Of a DNA stretch of 64,000 bases, positions 45,824-53,949 are shown one piece after another; the stretch's first letter is position 1, and the number at the start of each line of letters is the position of its first letter. Position numbers and translations under genes: made by a program. This DNA is from Novosphingobium decolorationis (GTDB lineage: Bacteria > Pseudomonadota > Alphaproteobacteria > Sphingomonadales > Sphingomonadaceae). The stretch covers positions 496,001 to 560,000 of the forward strand of contig NZ_CP054856.1 in NCBI RefSeq assembly GCF_018417475.1, written 5' to 3'. The notes under the pieces were generated by a model. It saw only the letters and a list, made by a program, of their open reading frames with translations. It was not told where the DNA came from and made no database searches.

Positions 45824-47704
45824 ATGCCCGCACAGATCATTCAGGCCAACGAAACCCCCTTCGAGAAGATCGAGATCGATCCGGTCACCCTCGAAGTCAT
45901 CGAGAACGCCCTTCGCAACGCCCGCATCGAGATGGACGCGACCCTCGTGCGCACCGCCATGTCGCCGGGCATCCGCGAACAGGGTGACGCCTTCCCGCTC
46001 ATCGCCGACCACAAGGGACGCATGATCGTGGGCCAGTTCGGCTCCTACATCGGCCCCTTCCTCGAAGGCTATGAAGGCACCGTGGAAGACGGCGACATGA
46101 TCTTCCTGTCCGACCCCTACTCGGTCGGCGGCGCGATCAGCCACTGCAACGACTGGCTCGTCCTGCTCCCCGTCTTCAAGGACGGCCGCCTCATCGCCTA
46201 CACCTCGATGTTCGGCCACCAGAGCGACATCGGCGGCATGGTGCCGGGCTCCATGCCGATCCACGCCACCGAGATCTTCCAGGAAGGCGTGCGCATCCCG
46301 CCCGTCAAGATCTGGAAGAAGGGTGAGTACAACGAGGACCTCATCAAGCTGGTCATGCACCAGTCGCGCATGCCCGACTGGTGCAAGGCGGACCTGAACG
46401 CGCTGATCGCCTCGTGCCGTGTTGCCGCCAACCGCGTGGTCGAGATGGCCGAGCGCTTCGGCGATGACATCTTCGTCTCGGCGACCAACCTGCTCCTGGA
46501 TCGCAACTACCGCGCCATGCAGCAGCTCATCGAGAGCTCGATCGGCGAGACGCCCGTCTCGTTCGAGGACTACATCTGCGACGATGGCATGGGTTTTGGC
46601 CCCTACAAGATCAAGTGCACGATGTGGAAGGAGAACGGCCGCGTCGTTCTCGACTTCGACGGCACCGATCCGCAGTCGCAGGCCTCGATCAACATGCTGC
46701 TCAATGAGAACATGATGCGCATGTTCTTCGGCATCTACATGATCATGGTCTTCGATCCGCAGATCCTGTTCAACGACGGCTACTACCCGCTGATCGACAT
46801 CCGGATCCCGGAAGGCTCGCTGCTCAAGCCCAGGTTCCCGGCCGCGCTCTCGGGCCGTACCCACGTGCTCGGACGCCTGTTCGACATCATGGGCGGCCTG
46901 CTGGGCCAGAAGACCCCTGAGTTCCTCAACGCCGCGGGCTTCTCCTCCTCGCCGCACCTGTTCTATGCAGGCCACGACAAGGCGGGCAAGTGGTTCCAGC
47001 TCTTCCAGATCGGCTTTGGCGGCATCCCGGGTCGTCCGATGGGCGACGGACCCGACGGCCACTCGCTGTTCCCCGGCTTCACCAACGTGCCCAACGAGTT
47101 CCTCGAGCGCTACTTCCCGCTCGAGATCGTCAAGTACGAGACGGTCGCCGACAGCGGCGGTGCGGGTCTGCACCGCGGCGGCAACGGCATCAACATGGTC
47201 TACCGCTTCTATGAGCCGGGCGTCATCGCGATCCACGACGACCGCTGGTTCGTGCCGCCCTGGGGCGTCAACGGCGGTCTTCCGGGCAAGCGCGCCAAGA
47301 AAATCCTGACCAAGGCCGACGGCACCCAGATCGTGGTCGGCAACAAGCTGGAAGACTACCCCGTCGAAGCGGGCGATGAACTCCAGTTCATCACCTGGGG
47401 CGGCGGTGGCTGGGGCGACCCGCTCGAGCGCGACCCGGCCCTCGTCCTCAAGGAAATCGGCCAGGGCCTCGTCACCGAGACCGGCGCCCTCGACTACGGC
47501 GTCGTCATCAAGGACGGCGCGGTCGACGAGACGGCCACCCAGGCCCTGCGCGAAAAGATGCGCACCGAGCGCGGCGAGGTCGAGGTCTTCAACTTCGGCC
47601 CCGACATCGAAACCTTGCGCAAGAACTGCCTCGAAGAAACCGGCCTCCCCGCTCCCAAGCAGCCCATGTGGCGGCATGCGGACATCGCGGAGGCAGCGGA
47701 GTAA
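45824..47704 (+). CDS. hydantoinase B/oxoprolinase family protein (HyuB-like)
   Basis: A 626-residue protein of the HyuB family. Typical blocks are DPVTLEVIENALRNARIEMD at the N-terminus, GDMIFLSDPYSVGGAISHCN and HQSDIGGMVPGSMPIHATEI in the middle, and GGAGLHRGGNGINMVYRFYE with VITWGGGGWGDPLERDP-like residues toward the C-terminus. It forms a complex with HyuA and carries the hydrolytic or carboxylating centre. It follows HyuA by 16 bases and precedes the CoA-transferase by three, so these are clearly one unit. Substrate unknown. Confidence 0.9.
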   Translation: MPAQIIQANETPFEKIEIDPVTLEVIENALRNARIEMDATLVRTAMSPGIREQGDAFPLIADHKGRMIVGQFGSYIGPFLEGYEGTVEDGDMIFLSDPYSVGGAISHCNDWLVLLPVFKDGRLIAYTSMFGHQSDIGGMVPGSMPIHATEIFQEGVRIPPVKIWKKGEYNEDLIKLVMHQSRMPDWCKADLNALIASCRVAANRVVEMAERFGDDIFVSATNLLLDRNYRAMQQLIESSIGETPVSFEDYICDDGMGFGPYKIKCTMWKENGRVVLDFDGTDPQSQASINMLLNENMMRMFFGIYMIMVFDPQILFNDGYYPLIDIRIPEGSLLKPRFPAALSGRTHVLGRLFDIMGGLLGQKTPEFLNAAGFSSSPHLFYAGHDKAGKWFQLFQIGFGGIPGRPMGDGPDGHSLFPGFTNVPNEFLERYFPLEIVKYETVADSGGAGLHRGGNGINMVYRFYEPGVIAIHDDRWFVPPWGVNGGLPGKRAKKILTKADGTQIVVGNKLEDYPVEAGDELQFITWGGGGWGDPLERDPALVLKEIGQGLVTETGALDYGVVIKDGAVDETATQALREKMRTERGEVEVFNFGPDIETLRKNCLEETGLPAPKQPMWRHADIAEAAE

Positions 47705-47707
47705 ACC

Positions 47708-48898
47708 ATGGAAAATACAGGAGCCCTCAAGGGACTTCGCGTCGTGGAAATGGGCCAGCTTCTGGCTGGCCCGTTCGCCGGACAGCTTCTGGGCGACATG
47801 GGCGCCGACATCATCAAGGTGGAGCCGCCCGGCAAGGGCGACCCGCTGCGTGTCTGGGGCCAGGGCGAGAAGAAGGTCAGCTGGGAAGTGGTCGCGCGCA
47901 ACAAGCGTGCGGTCTCGGCCAACATGCGCGTGCCCGAAGGCCAGAAGCTGGTGCGCGAGCTCATCCGCCACGCCGACATCGTGATCGAGAACTTCCGCCC
48001 CGGCACGATGGAGAAGTGGGGCCTTGATCCCAGGCAGCTGCTCGAAGAGCAGCCCAGCCTCATCATCTCGCGCATGTCGGGCTACGGCCAGACCGGCCCC
48101 TACTCCTCGCGCGCCGGCTTTGGCGGCATCGGCGAGGCCATGGGTGGCTGGCGCTACATCGTGGGCGAACCTGACCGTGCGCCGAGCCGCATGGGCGTCT
48201 CGATTGGCGACACCCTCACCGCCACCTACGGCGTCATGGGCATCCTCGCCGCGCTCCACGTGCGCGACACCACCGGCAAGGGCCAGATCATCGACGCGGC
48301 GCTCTACGAAAGCGTGCTGCAGATCACCGAGAGCCTGGTTTCAGAATACGACAGCTCGGGCTTCATCCGCGAGCGCACTGGCTCGATCCTGCCGGGCATC
48401 GCGCCCTCCAACGTCTATTATTGCAGCGACGGCGAATACATGATCGGGGCCAACGCCGATCCCTTGTGGAAGCGCCTGTCGGCCGCCATGGGCAAGCCGG
48501 AACTGGGTGATGATCCGCGCTATGCCACCCACATCGCACGCGGGCAGAACCAGACCGAACTCGACGAGATGATCAACGCCTGGACCAAGGGCTACACCAT
48601 CGAGGAGATGGACGCGCTGATGAGCGAGTACGGCATTCCCGCCGGCCGCGTCTACCGCGCGCCCGAGATGCTCGCCGACCCGCACTTCCAGGCCCGCGAG
48701 GCCATCGTCGAAGTCGAGACCGAAACCCACGGCAAGCTCAAGATGCAGAACGCCTTCCCCAAGCTGTCGGCCACGCCCAGCTGCATTCGTCGTCCGGCAC
48801 CCTCGCGCGTTGGCCAGCACAACGCGGAGATCTATGGCGAACTGCTGGGTCTCGATGCCGAGGCGCTCGCCAGGATGGAAGCCGATGGGATCGTCTGA
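47708..48898 (+). CDS. CaiB/BaiF family III CoA-transferase
   Basis: A 396-residue protein. The family opening LKGLRVVEMGQLLAGPFAGQ is followed by LLGDMGADIIKVEPPGKGDP, the CoA-binding signature. GQTGPYSSRAGFGGIGEAMG and GKGQIIDAALYESVLQITES mark the middle; the usual nucleophile in this region is Asp, and here the aligned residue may be the Glu of ALYES. The enzyme would move CoA from a donor such as succinyl-CoA onto an organic acid. It is the last gene of the operon and is followed by a strong terminator. Family III members include transferases for glutarate and 3-hydroxy-3-methylglutarate. Confidence 0.92.
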   Translation: MENTGALKGLRVVEMGQLLAGPFAGQLLGDMGADIIKVEPPGKGDPLRVWGQGEKKVSWEVVARNKRAVSANMRVPEGQKLVRELIRHADIVIENFRPGTMEKWGLDPRQLLEEQPSLIISRMSGYGQTGPYSSRAGFGGIGEAMGGWRYIVGEPDRAPSRMGVSIGDTLTATYGVMGILAALHVRDTTGKGQIIDAALYESVLQITESLVSEYDSSGFIRERTGSILPGIAPSNVYYCSDGEYMIGANADPLWKRLSAAMGKPELGDDPRYATHIARGQNQTELDEMINAWTKGYTIEEMDALMSEYGIPAGRVYRAPEMLADPHFQAREAIVEVETETHGKLKMQNAFPKLSATPSCIRRPAPSRVGQHNAEIYGELLGLDAEALARMEADGIV

Positions 48899-48924
48899 TC
48901 CTCAAGGCTTTTGAGACCACATAC

Positions 48925-48965
48925 GATGGCGCGGCGATCCTGCGATTGCCGCGCCATCTTGTTTT
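48925..48965 (+). terminator. Rho-independent terminator of the HMGL-hyuAB-CoA-transferase operon
   Basis: GATGGCGCGGC (48925-48935) pairs perfectly with GCCGCGCCATC (48948-48958) with a 12-base loop, followed by TTGTTTT. It starts 26 bases after the CoA-transferase stop. Confidence 0.85.
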
Positions 48966-49010
48966 CGCCTTCCCCGACCCGATATCGGAACCCTGGGAAG
49001 GAGACGTAGC

Positions 49011-49238
49011 ATGATCTTCAGAACTTCACCCATGGCGTCCGCAGCGCTCCTTGCGGCCTGTGCCGCGCTTGGCCTTGGTGCCTGTTCGCCGGAGCCCGCC
49101 AAAGAATACACGGCCGACGTCGAGGACAAGAGCGGGGGCGAACTGATCGTCACCGACGTCGACGAGACCGGCGTGGACGTGAAGGTGCCCGACACGCCGA
49201 TGACCAACGTGCCGCCCGAGGACAAGGCCGGCAACTAG
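49011..49238 (+). CDS. small secreted lipoprotein of unknown function
   Basis: A 75-residue protein with a ribosome site AAGGAGA eight bases before the ATG. The signal peptide carries a lipobox ALGLGACS, so Cys25 would be lipidated. The mature part is acidic and low in complexity (YTADVEDKSGGELIVTDVDE). I do not recognise the family. It stands alone between the operon terminator and a convergent dehydrogenase gene. The good ribosome site and intact lipobox support a real gene. Confidence 0.7.
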   Translation: MIFRTSPMASAALLAACAALGLGACSPEPAKEYTADVEDKSGGELIVTDVDETGVDVKVPDTPMTNVPPEDKAGN

Positions 49239-49265
49239 GCGGTCAATTAGGCCAAAGCCCTTTCC

Positions 49266-50276
49266 TCAGGCCAGCAAGGCAACCGAAACCGCGTGAAGCG
49301 GAGCGCCTTGCGCCTCGTAGGCCGAGAGGTTGGCGACGGTCGTCTCGGCAATCGCGGTCATCGCCTCGCGCGTGAAGAAGCCCTGGTGGCCGGTGATGAG
49401 GACATTGGGAAAGGTCATCAGGCGCACGAAGACATCGTCGCGAATGACCGTGTCGGAGAGGTTCTCGAAAAAGAGATCGCCCTCCTCCTCGTAGACGTCG
49501 AGCCCGACGTTGCCGACCTTGCCACTCTTGAGCCCGGCAATGACCGCGCGGGCGTCCATCACCGCGCCCCGGCTCGTGTTGATGAGCATGACGCCCGGCT
49601 TCATGCGCGCGATTGCGCCACGCCCGATGAGGTGATGGGTGGCGGGCGTGAGCGGGCAGTGGAGGCTGATGATGTCGCAGCGCCCCAGGAGATCATCGAA
49701 CGAGGTGTATTCGCCGCCCAGCTGCGCCAGTTCAGGGCTGGGCGAAGGGTCGCTTGCCAGCACCTCGCAGCCAAAGCCCTTCAGTATCCGCGCGACGTTG
49801 AGGCCGATGCGCCCGGTCCCGACGATCCCGGCGGTCTTGCCCCGCATGTCGAAGCCGAGCAGCCCGTCGAGCGCGAAGTTGCCCTCGCGCACCCGCGCAT
49901 AGGCCTTGTGGATGCGCCGGTTGAGCGCGAGCATGAGTGCGACGGCGTGCTCGGCAATGGCGTCGGGCGAATAGGCGGGAACCCGCGCCAGAGCGATCTT
50001 GAGCCGGGCCGCGGCCTCCAGGTCGACGTTGTTGAACCCTGAACAGCGCAGCGCAACAAGGCGAATGCCGTGTCGCGCGAGGATCTCCAGCTCAGGCTTT
50101 CCCAGCGCATCGTTGACGAAGGCGCAGACCGCCTCGAAGCCCTGTGCAAAATGCGCCGAATGGGCCGACAACCGGGTATCGAAAAACGTCAGTTCGTGTG
50201 GGCTTCCGGCCAGCCGATTGGCCTCCTCCAGGAATGTCCGATCGTACGAACGCGTGCTGAAGACGACGACCTTCAT
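49266..50276 (-). CDS. ldhA: D-isomer 2-hydroxyacid dehydrogenase, fermentative D-lactate dehydrogenase type
   Basis: A 336-residue protein of the LdhA class, starting MKVVVFSTRSYDRTFLEEAN. The NAD motif is AGIVGTGRIGLNVARILKGF (GxGxxG), with the catalytic Arg in MLINTSRGAVMD, Glu in VGLDVYEEEG and His in LITGHQGFFTREAM. The typical residues FNNVDLEAA and AYSPDAIAEHAVALML are also present. It reduces pyruvate to D-lactate with NADH, an electron outlet at low oxygen. It is monocistronic, convergent with the lipoprotein gene and divergent from a P-type ATPase. Confidence 0.9.
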   Translation of the reverse strand: MKVVVFSTRSYDRTFLEEANRLAGSPHELTFFDTRLSAHSAHFAQGFEAVCAFVNDALGKPELEILARHGIRLVALRCSGFNNVDLEAAARLKIALARVPAYSPDAIAEHAVALMLALNRRIHKAYARVREGNFALDGLLGFDMRGKTAGIVGTGRIGLNVARILKGFGCEVLASDPSPSPELAQLGGEYTSFDDLLGRCDIISLHCPLTPATHHLIGRGAIARMKPGVMLINTSRGAVMDARAVIAGLKSGKVGNVGLDVYEEEGDLFFENLSDTVIRDDVFVRLMTFPNVLITGHQGFFTREAMTAIAETTVANLSAYEAQGAPLHAVSVALLA

Positions 50277-50417
50277 GCTTTATCCTCCCCGAGGTCCGAA
50301 GACCGCCACCGGTGCAATCATTCGTAACATCCGTGCTGCATTGCACAAGGCCCGAGGGGGCGATAGGCTTGCCCCGCGCCCGCACCGGGCACGCCATCGC
50401 GCAGGGGGACAAGGGTC

Positions 50418-53090
50418 TTGCTCGAAGCGAAAATTCCCGAAGATCGGGGCTGGCATGCCCTCGATCCCGTCACTGTCGCCGCCGATCTGGGAGCGGGCAG
50501 CGCCGGGCTCTCCGGGTCCGAGGCTGCCCGCCGCCTCGAACGCTACGGCCCCAATCTTCTTCCCCGCGTAAAGCCGCCGCATCCGCTCATGCGGTTTGCC
50601 GCGCAGTTCAACAACGCGCTTATCTATTTCCTCCTGGCTTCGGCGGCGGCCGCCTTCGTGCTCGACCACGCGATCGATGCCGGTGTGATCCTTGCCGTGG
50701 TCCTCATCAATGCCTTCGTCGGCGTGATCCAGGAGGGCAAGGCGGAGAAGGCGCTCGCAGGGATGGAGAACCTTGTCGGCGAGGAAGCCCATGTCCTTCG
50801 CGACGGGCACCGCCAGCCCGTCCCCGCCGGAAGTCTGGTGCCGGGCGACACGGTCCTTGTCGAGGCAGGCGACCGGGTGCCTGCGGACCTTCGCATCGTG
50901 CGCGCCCGCGCGCTCTCGATCGAGGAAGCCGCACTCACCGGGGAATCGGTCGCCGCCGATAAGCAGGAGGAGGCCGTCGAGCCCGATGCGCCGCTCGCCG
51001 AGCGCACGTCGATGGCCTATTCGGGCACACTTGTCGTGCGCGGGCAGGCGACAGGCATTGTCGTCGCGACCGGCGCCAGCACCCAGATCGGCAAGATCGG
51101 CGCTCTCCTCCAGTCGGTGCCGCGCCTTGTCACCCCGCTCCTGAAGCAGATCGACCAGTTCGGCACACGCCTCACGCTCCTCATCCTCATGGGCAGCGCC
51201 GCGCTCTTCGCATTTTCGGTGACCGCGCGCTCCTACCCCTGGGTCGATGCCCTCATCGCTGTTGTCGCGCTGGCGGTCGGCGCAATCCCCGAAGGGCTCC
51301 CCGCCGTCATCACCATCACGCTGGCCATCGGCGTCCAGCGCATGGCGCGGCGCAAGGCGGTGATCCGCAAGCTCCCGGCGGTCGAGACGCTGGGCGCGAC
51401 CTCGGTCATCTGCAGCGACAAGACCGGCACGCTCACCCGCAACGCGATGACCGTGACCCGCCTCTTCACGCCTGAGGGGGAGTGGCTGGTTTCGGGCAGC
51501 GGCTATGCCCCCGAAGGTGCGATCAAGGCCCGGGAGCACGAGACCGCTCGTCCCGGCGAGATTCTGAACTGCGGCGCACTGTGCAACGATGCGCGCCTCC
51601 ACCACGAAGACGGCAACTGGAGCGTGGTGGGCGATCCCATGGAGGGCGCGCTCCTCGCGCTCGCTGGCAAGGCCGGGCTCGACACCGCCGAACTCCATGC
51701 GGACTGGACGCGCCTCGACGAAATTCCCTTCGATGCGGCCTACCGCCTGATGGCAACACTGGTGCGCAGCCCTAAGGGCGAGGCCATCGCCTTCGTCAAG
51801 GGCGCGCCGGAAGCGGTGCTCGCGCTGGGCGCGGCAGGCACCGATTTCGAGCGCTGGCACGGCATCACCCGCCAGGCCGCCGCCCAAGGTGAGCGCATCC
51901 TGGGCTTTGCCGCCATCACGCTTGCGCCGGGCACCACCCGCCTGCGCTTCGAGGACCTGCAGGGCGCGCGCATCCTGGGTCTCATGGCCTTCGTAGATCC
52001 GCCGCGCGAAGAGGCCCGCATCGCCATCGGCGAATGCCGCTCGGCCGGAATTGCGGTCAAGATGATCACCGGAGACCATGCCGCAACGGCCGTGGCCATT
52101 GCCCGGCAGCTCGAGATCGAGGACGAACCGCGCGCGCTCACCGGCGCGCAGATCGAGGCCATGAGCGACGAGGAACTGCGCCGCGAGGTGCCCGAAGTCG
52201 CCGTGTTCGCGCGCGCCAGTCCCGAGCACAAGCTGCGTATCGTGCGTGCGCTCCAGTCGCACGGCCAGATCGTCGCGATGACCGGCGACGGGGTCAACGA
52301 TGCGCCCTCGCTGCGCCAGGCCGATGTCGGCACGGCCATGGGCGCCAGCGGCACGCAGGCCGCGCGCGAGGCCTCGGAAATGGTGCTTCTCGACGACAAC
52401 TTCGCCTCCATCGTCGCGGCCGTGCGCGAGGGACGCACCGTCTACGACAACATCCGCAAGGTCATCGCCTGGACGCTGCCCACCAACGGCGGCGAAATCA
52501 TCGCCGTGGTCCTGGCGATCATCCTCGACCTTGCCCTGCCGATGACCGCAACGCAGATCCTGTGGATCAACCTCATCACCTCGGTCACGCTGGGCCTCGT
52601 GCTCGCCTTCGAACCTTCCGAGCCGGGCATCATGGAACGTGCGCCGCGCGCCAAGGACAGCCCCTTGCTGTCCGGCTTCATCCTGTGGCGCGTGGGCCTC
52701 GTCTCGCTGCTCTTCGCCGTGGCGCTGCTGGGGGTCTACTTCGCCGCCCTCAACACGGGAACGGACATCGCGACGACCCGCACGATGGTGGTCAACATGC
52801 TGGTGATCGCGGAGATCTTCTACCTCTTCAACGTGCGCTACATGCATGTTCAGTCACTCAGCTGGCACGGGATCCTGGGCACGCGTGCGGTGCTCGTCGC
52901 GGTAGGCACGGTTGCGCTGGCGCAAGTGTGCTTCACCTACCTCCCGCCGTTCCAGGCCGTGTTCGAGACCCGCCCGCTCAGCTTCACGCAAGGGGCAACG
53001 CTCATCGCGATCGGCGCTGTGATCTTCATTCTCCTGGAGCTCGAGAAACTGCTGGTCCGGCGCCTGGGCTGGTTTGCCGAACTCGACTGA
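50418..53090 (+). CDS. P-type cation-transporting ATPase (P2-like, specificity uncertain)
   Basis: An 890-residue pump with a TTG start at 50418 preceded by GGGGGAC. It has the actuator motif TGES (174-177), phosphorylation motif ICSDKTGTLT (Asp334), KGAPEAVL in the nucleotide domain and TGDGVNDAPSLRQAD in the hinge. The M4 motif VGAIPEGLP (287-295) is of P2 type. In M6 the stretch ILWINLITSVTLGL has Ser where Ca2+ pumps have the site-II Asp, so a Ca2+-ATPase label is unsafe and a monovalent cation or other ion is possible. It is not in an obvious operon. Confidence 0.88.
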   Translation: MLEAKIPEDRGWHALDPVTVAADLGAGSAGLSGSEAARRLERYGPNLLPRVKPPHPLMRFAAQFNNALIYFLLASAAAAFVLDHAIDAGVILAVVLINAFVGVIQEGKAEKALAGMENLVGEEAHVLRDGHRQPVPAGSLVPGDTVLVEAGDRVPADLRIVRARALSIEEAALTGESVAADKQEEAVEPDAPLAERTSMAYSGTLVVRGQATGIVVATGASTQIGKIGALLQSVPRLVTPLLKQIDQFGTRLTLLILMGSAALFAFSVTARSYPWVDALIAVVALAVGAIPEGLPAVITITLAIGVQRMARRKAVIRKLPAVETLGATSVICSDKTGTLTRNAMTVTRLFTPEGEWLVSGSGYAPEGAIKAREHETARPGEILNCGALCNDARLHHEDGNWSVVGDPMEGALLALAGKAGLDTAELHADWTRLDEIPFDAAYRLMATLVRSPKGEAIAFVKGAPEAVLALGAAGTDFERWHGITRQAAAQGERILGFAAITLAPGTTRLRFEDLQGARILGLMAFVDPPREEARIAIGECRSAGIAVKMITGDHAATAVAIARQLEIEDEPRALTGAQIEAMSDEELRREVPEVAVFARASPEHKLRIVRALQSHGQIVAMTGDGVNDAPSLRQADVGTAMGASGTQAAREASEMVLLDDNFASIVAAVREGRTVYDNIRKVIAWTLPTNGGEIIAVVLAIILDLALPMTATQILWINLITSVTLGLVLAFEPSEPGIMERAPRAKDSPLLSGFILWRVGLVSLLFAVALLGVYFAALNTGTDIATTRTMVVNMLVIAEIFYLFNVRYMHVQSLSWHGILGTRAVLVAVGTVALAQVCFTYLPPFQAVFETRPLSFTQGATLIAIGAVIFILLELEKLLVRRLGWFAELD

Positions 53091-53168
53091 TCTCGCCCCT
53101 CCCTGGCCCGGCTTGCTGATCCTTCACGGGTTGCGCGCAACGAAAATCTGTGTCCAACTGGATCGTAT

Positions 53169-53210
53169 CGCATGCCCATGCGTTGCAGTTGATGCGCGAT
53201 TGTACGCGCA
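53169..53210. repeat. two short inverted repeats upstream of the trehalase-like domain gene
   Basis: CGCATG-CC-CATGCG (53169-53182) is a perfect 6-2-6 inverted repeat. TGCGCG-ATTGTA-CGCGCA (53193-53210) is a perfect 6-6-6 hairpin. They lie 34 to 75 bases before the GTG start at 53244 and could be an operator pair or leader structure. Confidence 0.45.
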
Positions 53211-53243
53211 GGGCTCCAGACACGCGATACGAGAGGGAGGGCA

Positions 53244-53939
53244 GTGGCTGTGCACACGGCGCTTGGCGAACACGGCATGATCGGCGACACGCGCTCGAGC
53301 GCCCTTGTCGACCGTACCGGCACGATCACCCGCCTGACCTGGCACGTACCGGGCGCGGCCGCCCCGCTCCACGCCCAGGACCTGCGCCCGGGCGGCATTT
53401 CGGCGTTCCGGCTCGAAGACGCGCAGCCGCTGGCGCAAAGCTACCGCGCGGGCACGACCATTCTCGACACCTACTTCGCAGGGCCTACCGGCGCAATCAA
53501 GCTGACCGACTTCATGCCCGTGGCCCTGCCCGGCCCTGGCGATGCGGACGAGGCGGGCGGCGGCATCCGGGACGGCGCGCGCATCGTGCGCTTCCTGACC
53601 TGCACGCGCGGCACCATGGCGGGCCGCCTCATTCTCAACCTCGATGGCCAGGCGCGCGCGCCGGAGCAACTGGCGCCGAACCTTTGGACGGTGCCGCTGG
53701 GCGAGATCACGCTGCGTCTTGAAGGCGCGCTCGACATTGCGGTCAATGGTAGCCGCCTTGCCATGCCCTTCACGCTGAAAGCCGGGGAACAGGCGCATCT
53801 GGCGCTATCCTGCGATGCAGGAACCCAGGCCGAACAGGTCCGCAGCGTCTCGGCGGCCCGCAAGGCGCTGGCGCAATGCGACGCCTTCTGGCGCGCCGAG
53901 GGCGCCCCCACCCAGGGCGCGAGTTCGCCCCGGGCCTGA
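53244..53939 (+). CDS. stand-alone trehalase/glucoamylase N-terminal-like domain protein
   Basis: A 231-residue protein with a GTG start at 53244 after GAGGGAGG. LGEHGMIGDTRSSALVDRTG near the N-terminus matches the opening of GH15 trehalase/glucoamylase N-terminal domains, which read like DYGLIGD-TAALV-DG. Beta-rich sequence follows (AGTTILDTYFAGPTGAIKLT). The catalytic alpha-barrel of GH15 enzymes (about 400 more residues) is absent, and the convergent BCCT gene begins its stop 11 bases downstream, so there is no room for it. The ORF is otherwise clean. It may be a sugar-binding relic or a free module. Function unknown. Confidence 0.65.
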   Translation: MAVHTALGEHGMIGDTRSSALVDRTGTITRLTWHVPGAAAPLHAQDLRPGGISAFRLEDAQPLAQSYRAGTTILDTYFAGPTGAIKLTDFMPVALPGPGDADEAGGGIRDGARIVRFLTCTRGTMAGRLILNLDGQARAPEQLAPNLWTVPLGEITLRLEGALDIAVNGSRLAMPFTLKAGEQAHLALSCDAGTQAEQVRSVSAARKALAQCDAFWRAEGAPTQGASSPRA

Positions 53940-53949
53940 GCCCCTGCGT

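Noticed and set aside
43720..48259. Two very long minus-strand frames opposite the hyuAB/CoA-transferase operon
   Set aside because: They read as His/Asp/Val-rich antisense translations; the plus-strand genes have full family motifs.
50280..52847. Minus-strand frame of more than 850 codons opposite the P-type ATPase
   Set aside because: The opposite strand carries every P-type ATPase motif; the long antisense frame is a result of high GC.
53244..53939. Trehalase-like gene as a frameshifted pseudogene of a full GH15 enzyme
   Set aside because: No catalytic-domain sequence is seen in any frame downstream; the next gene's stop lies 11 bases away.
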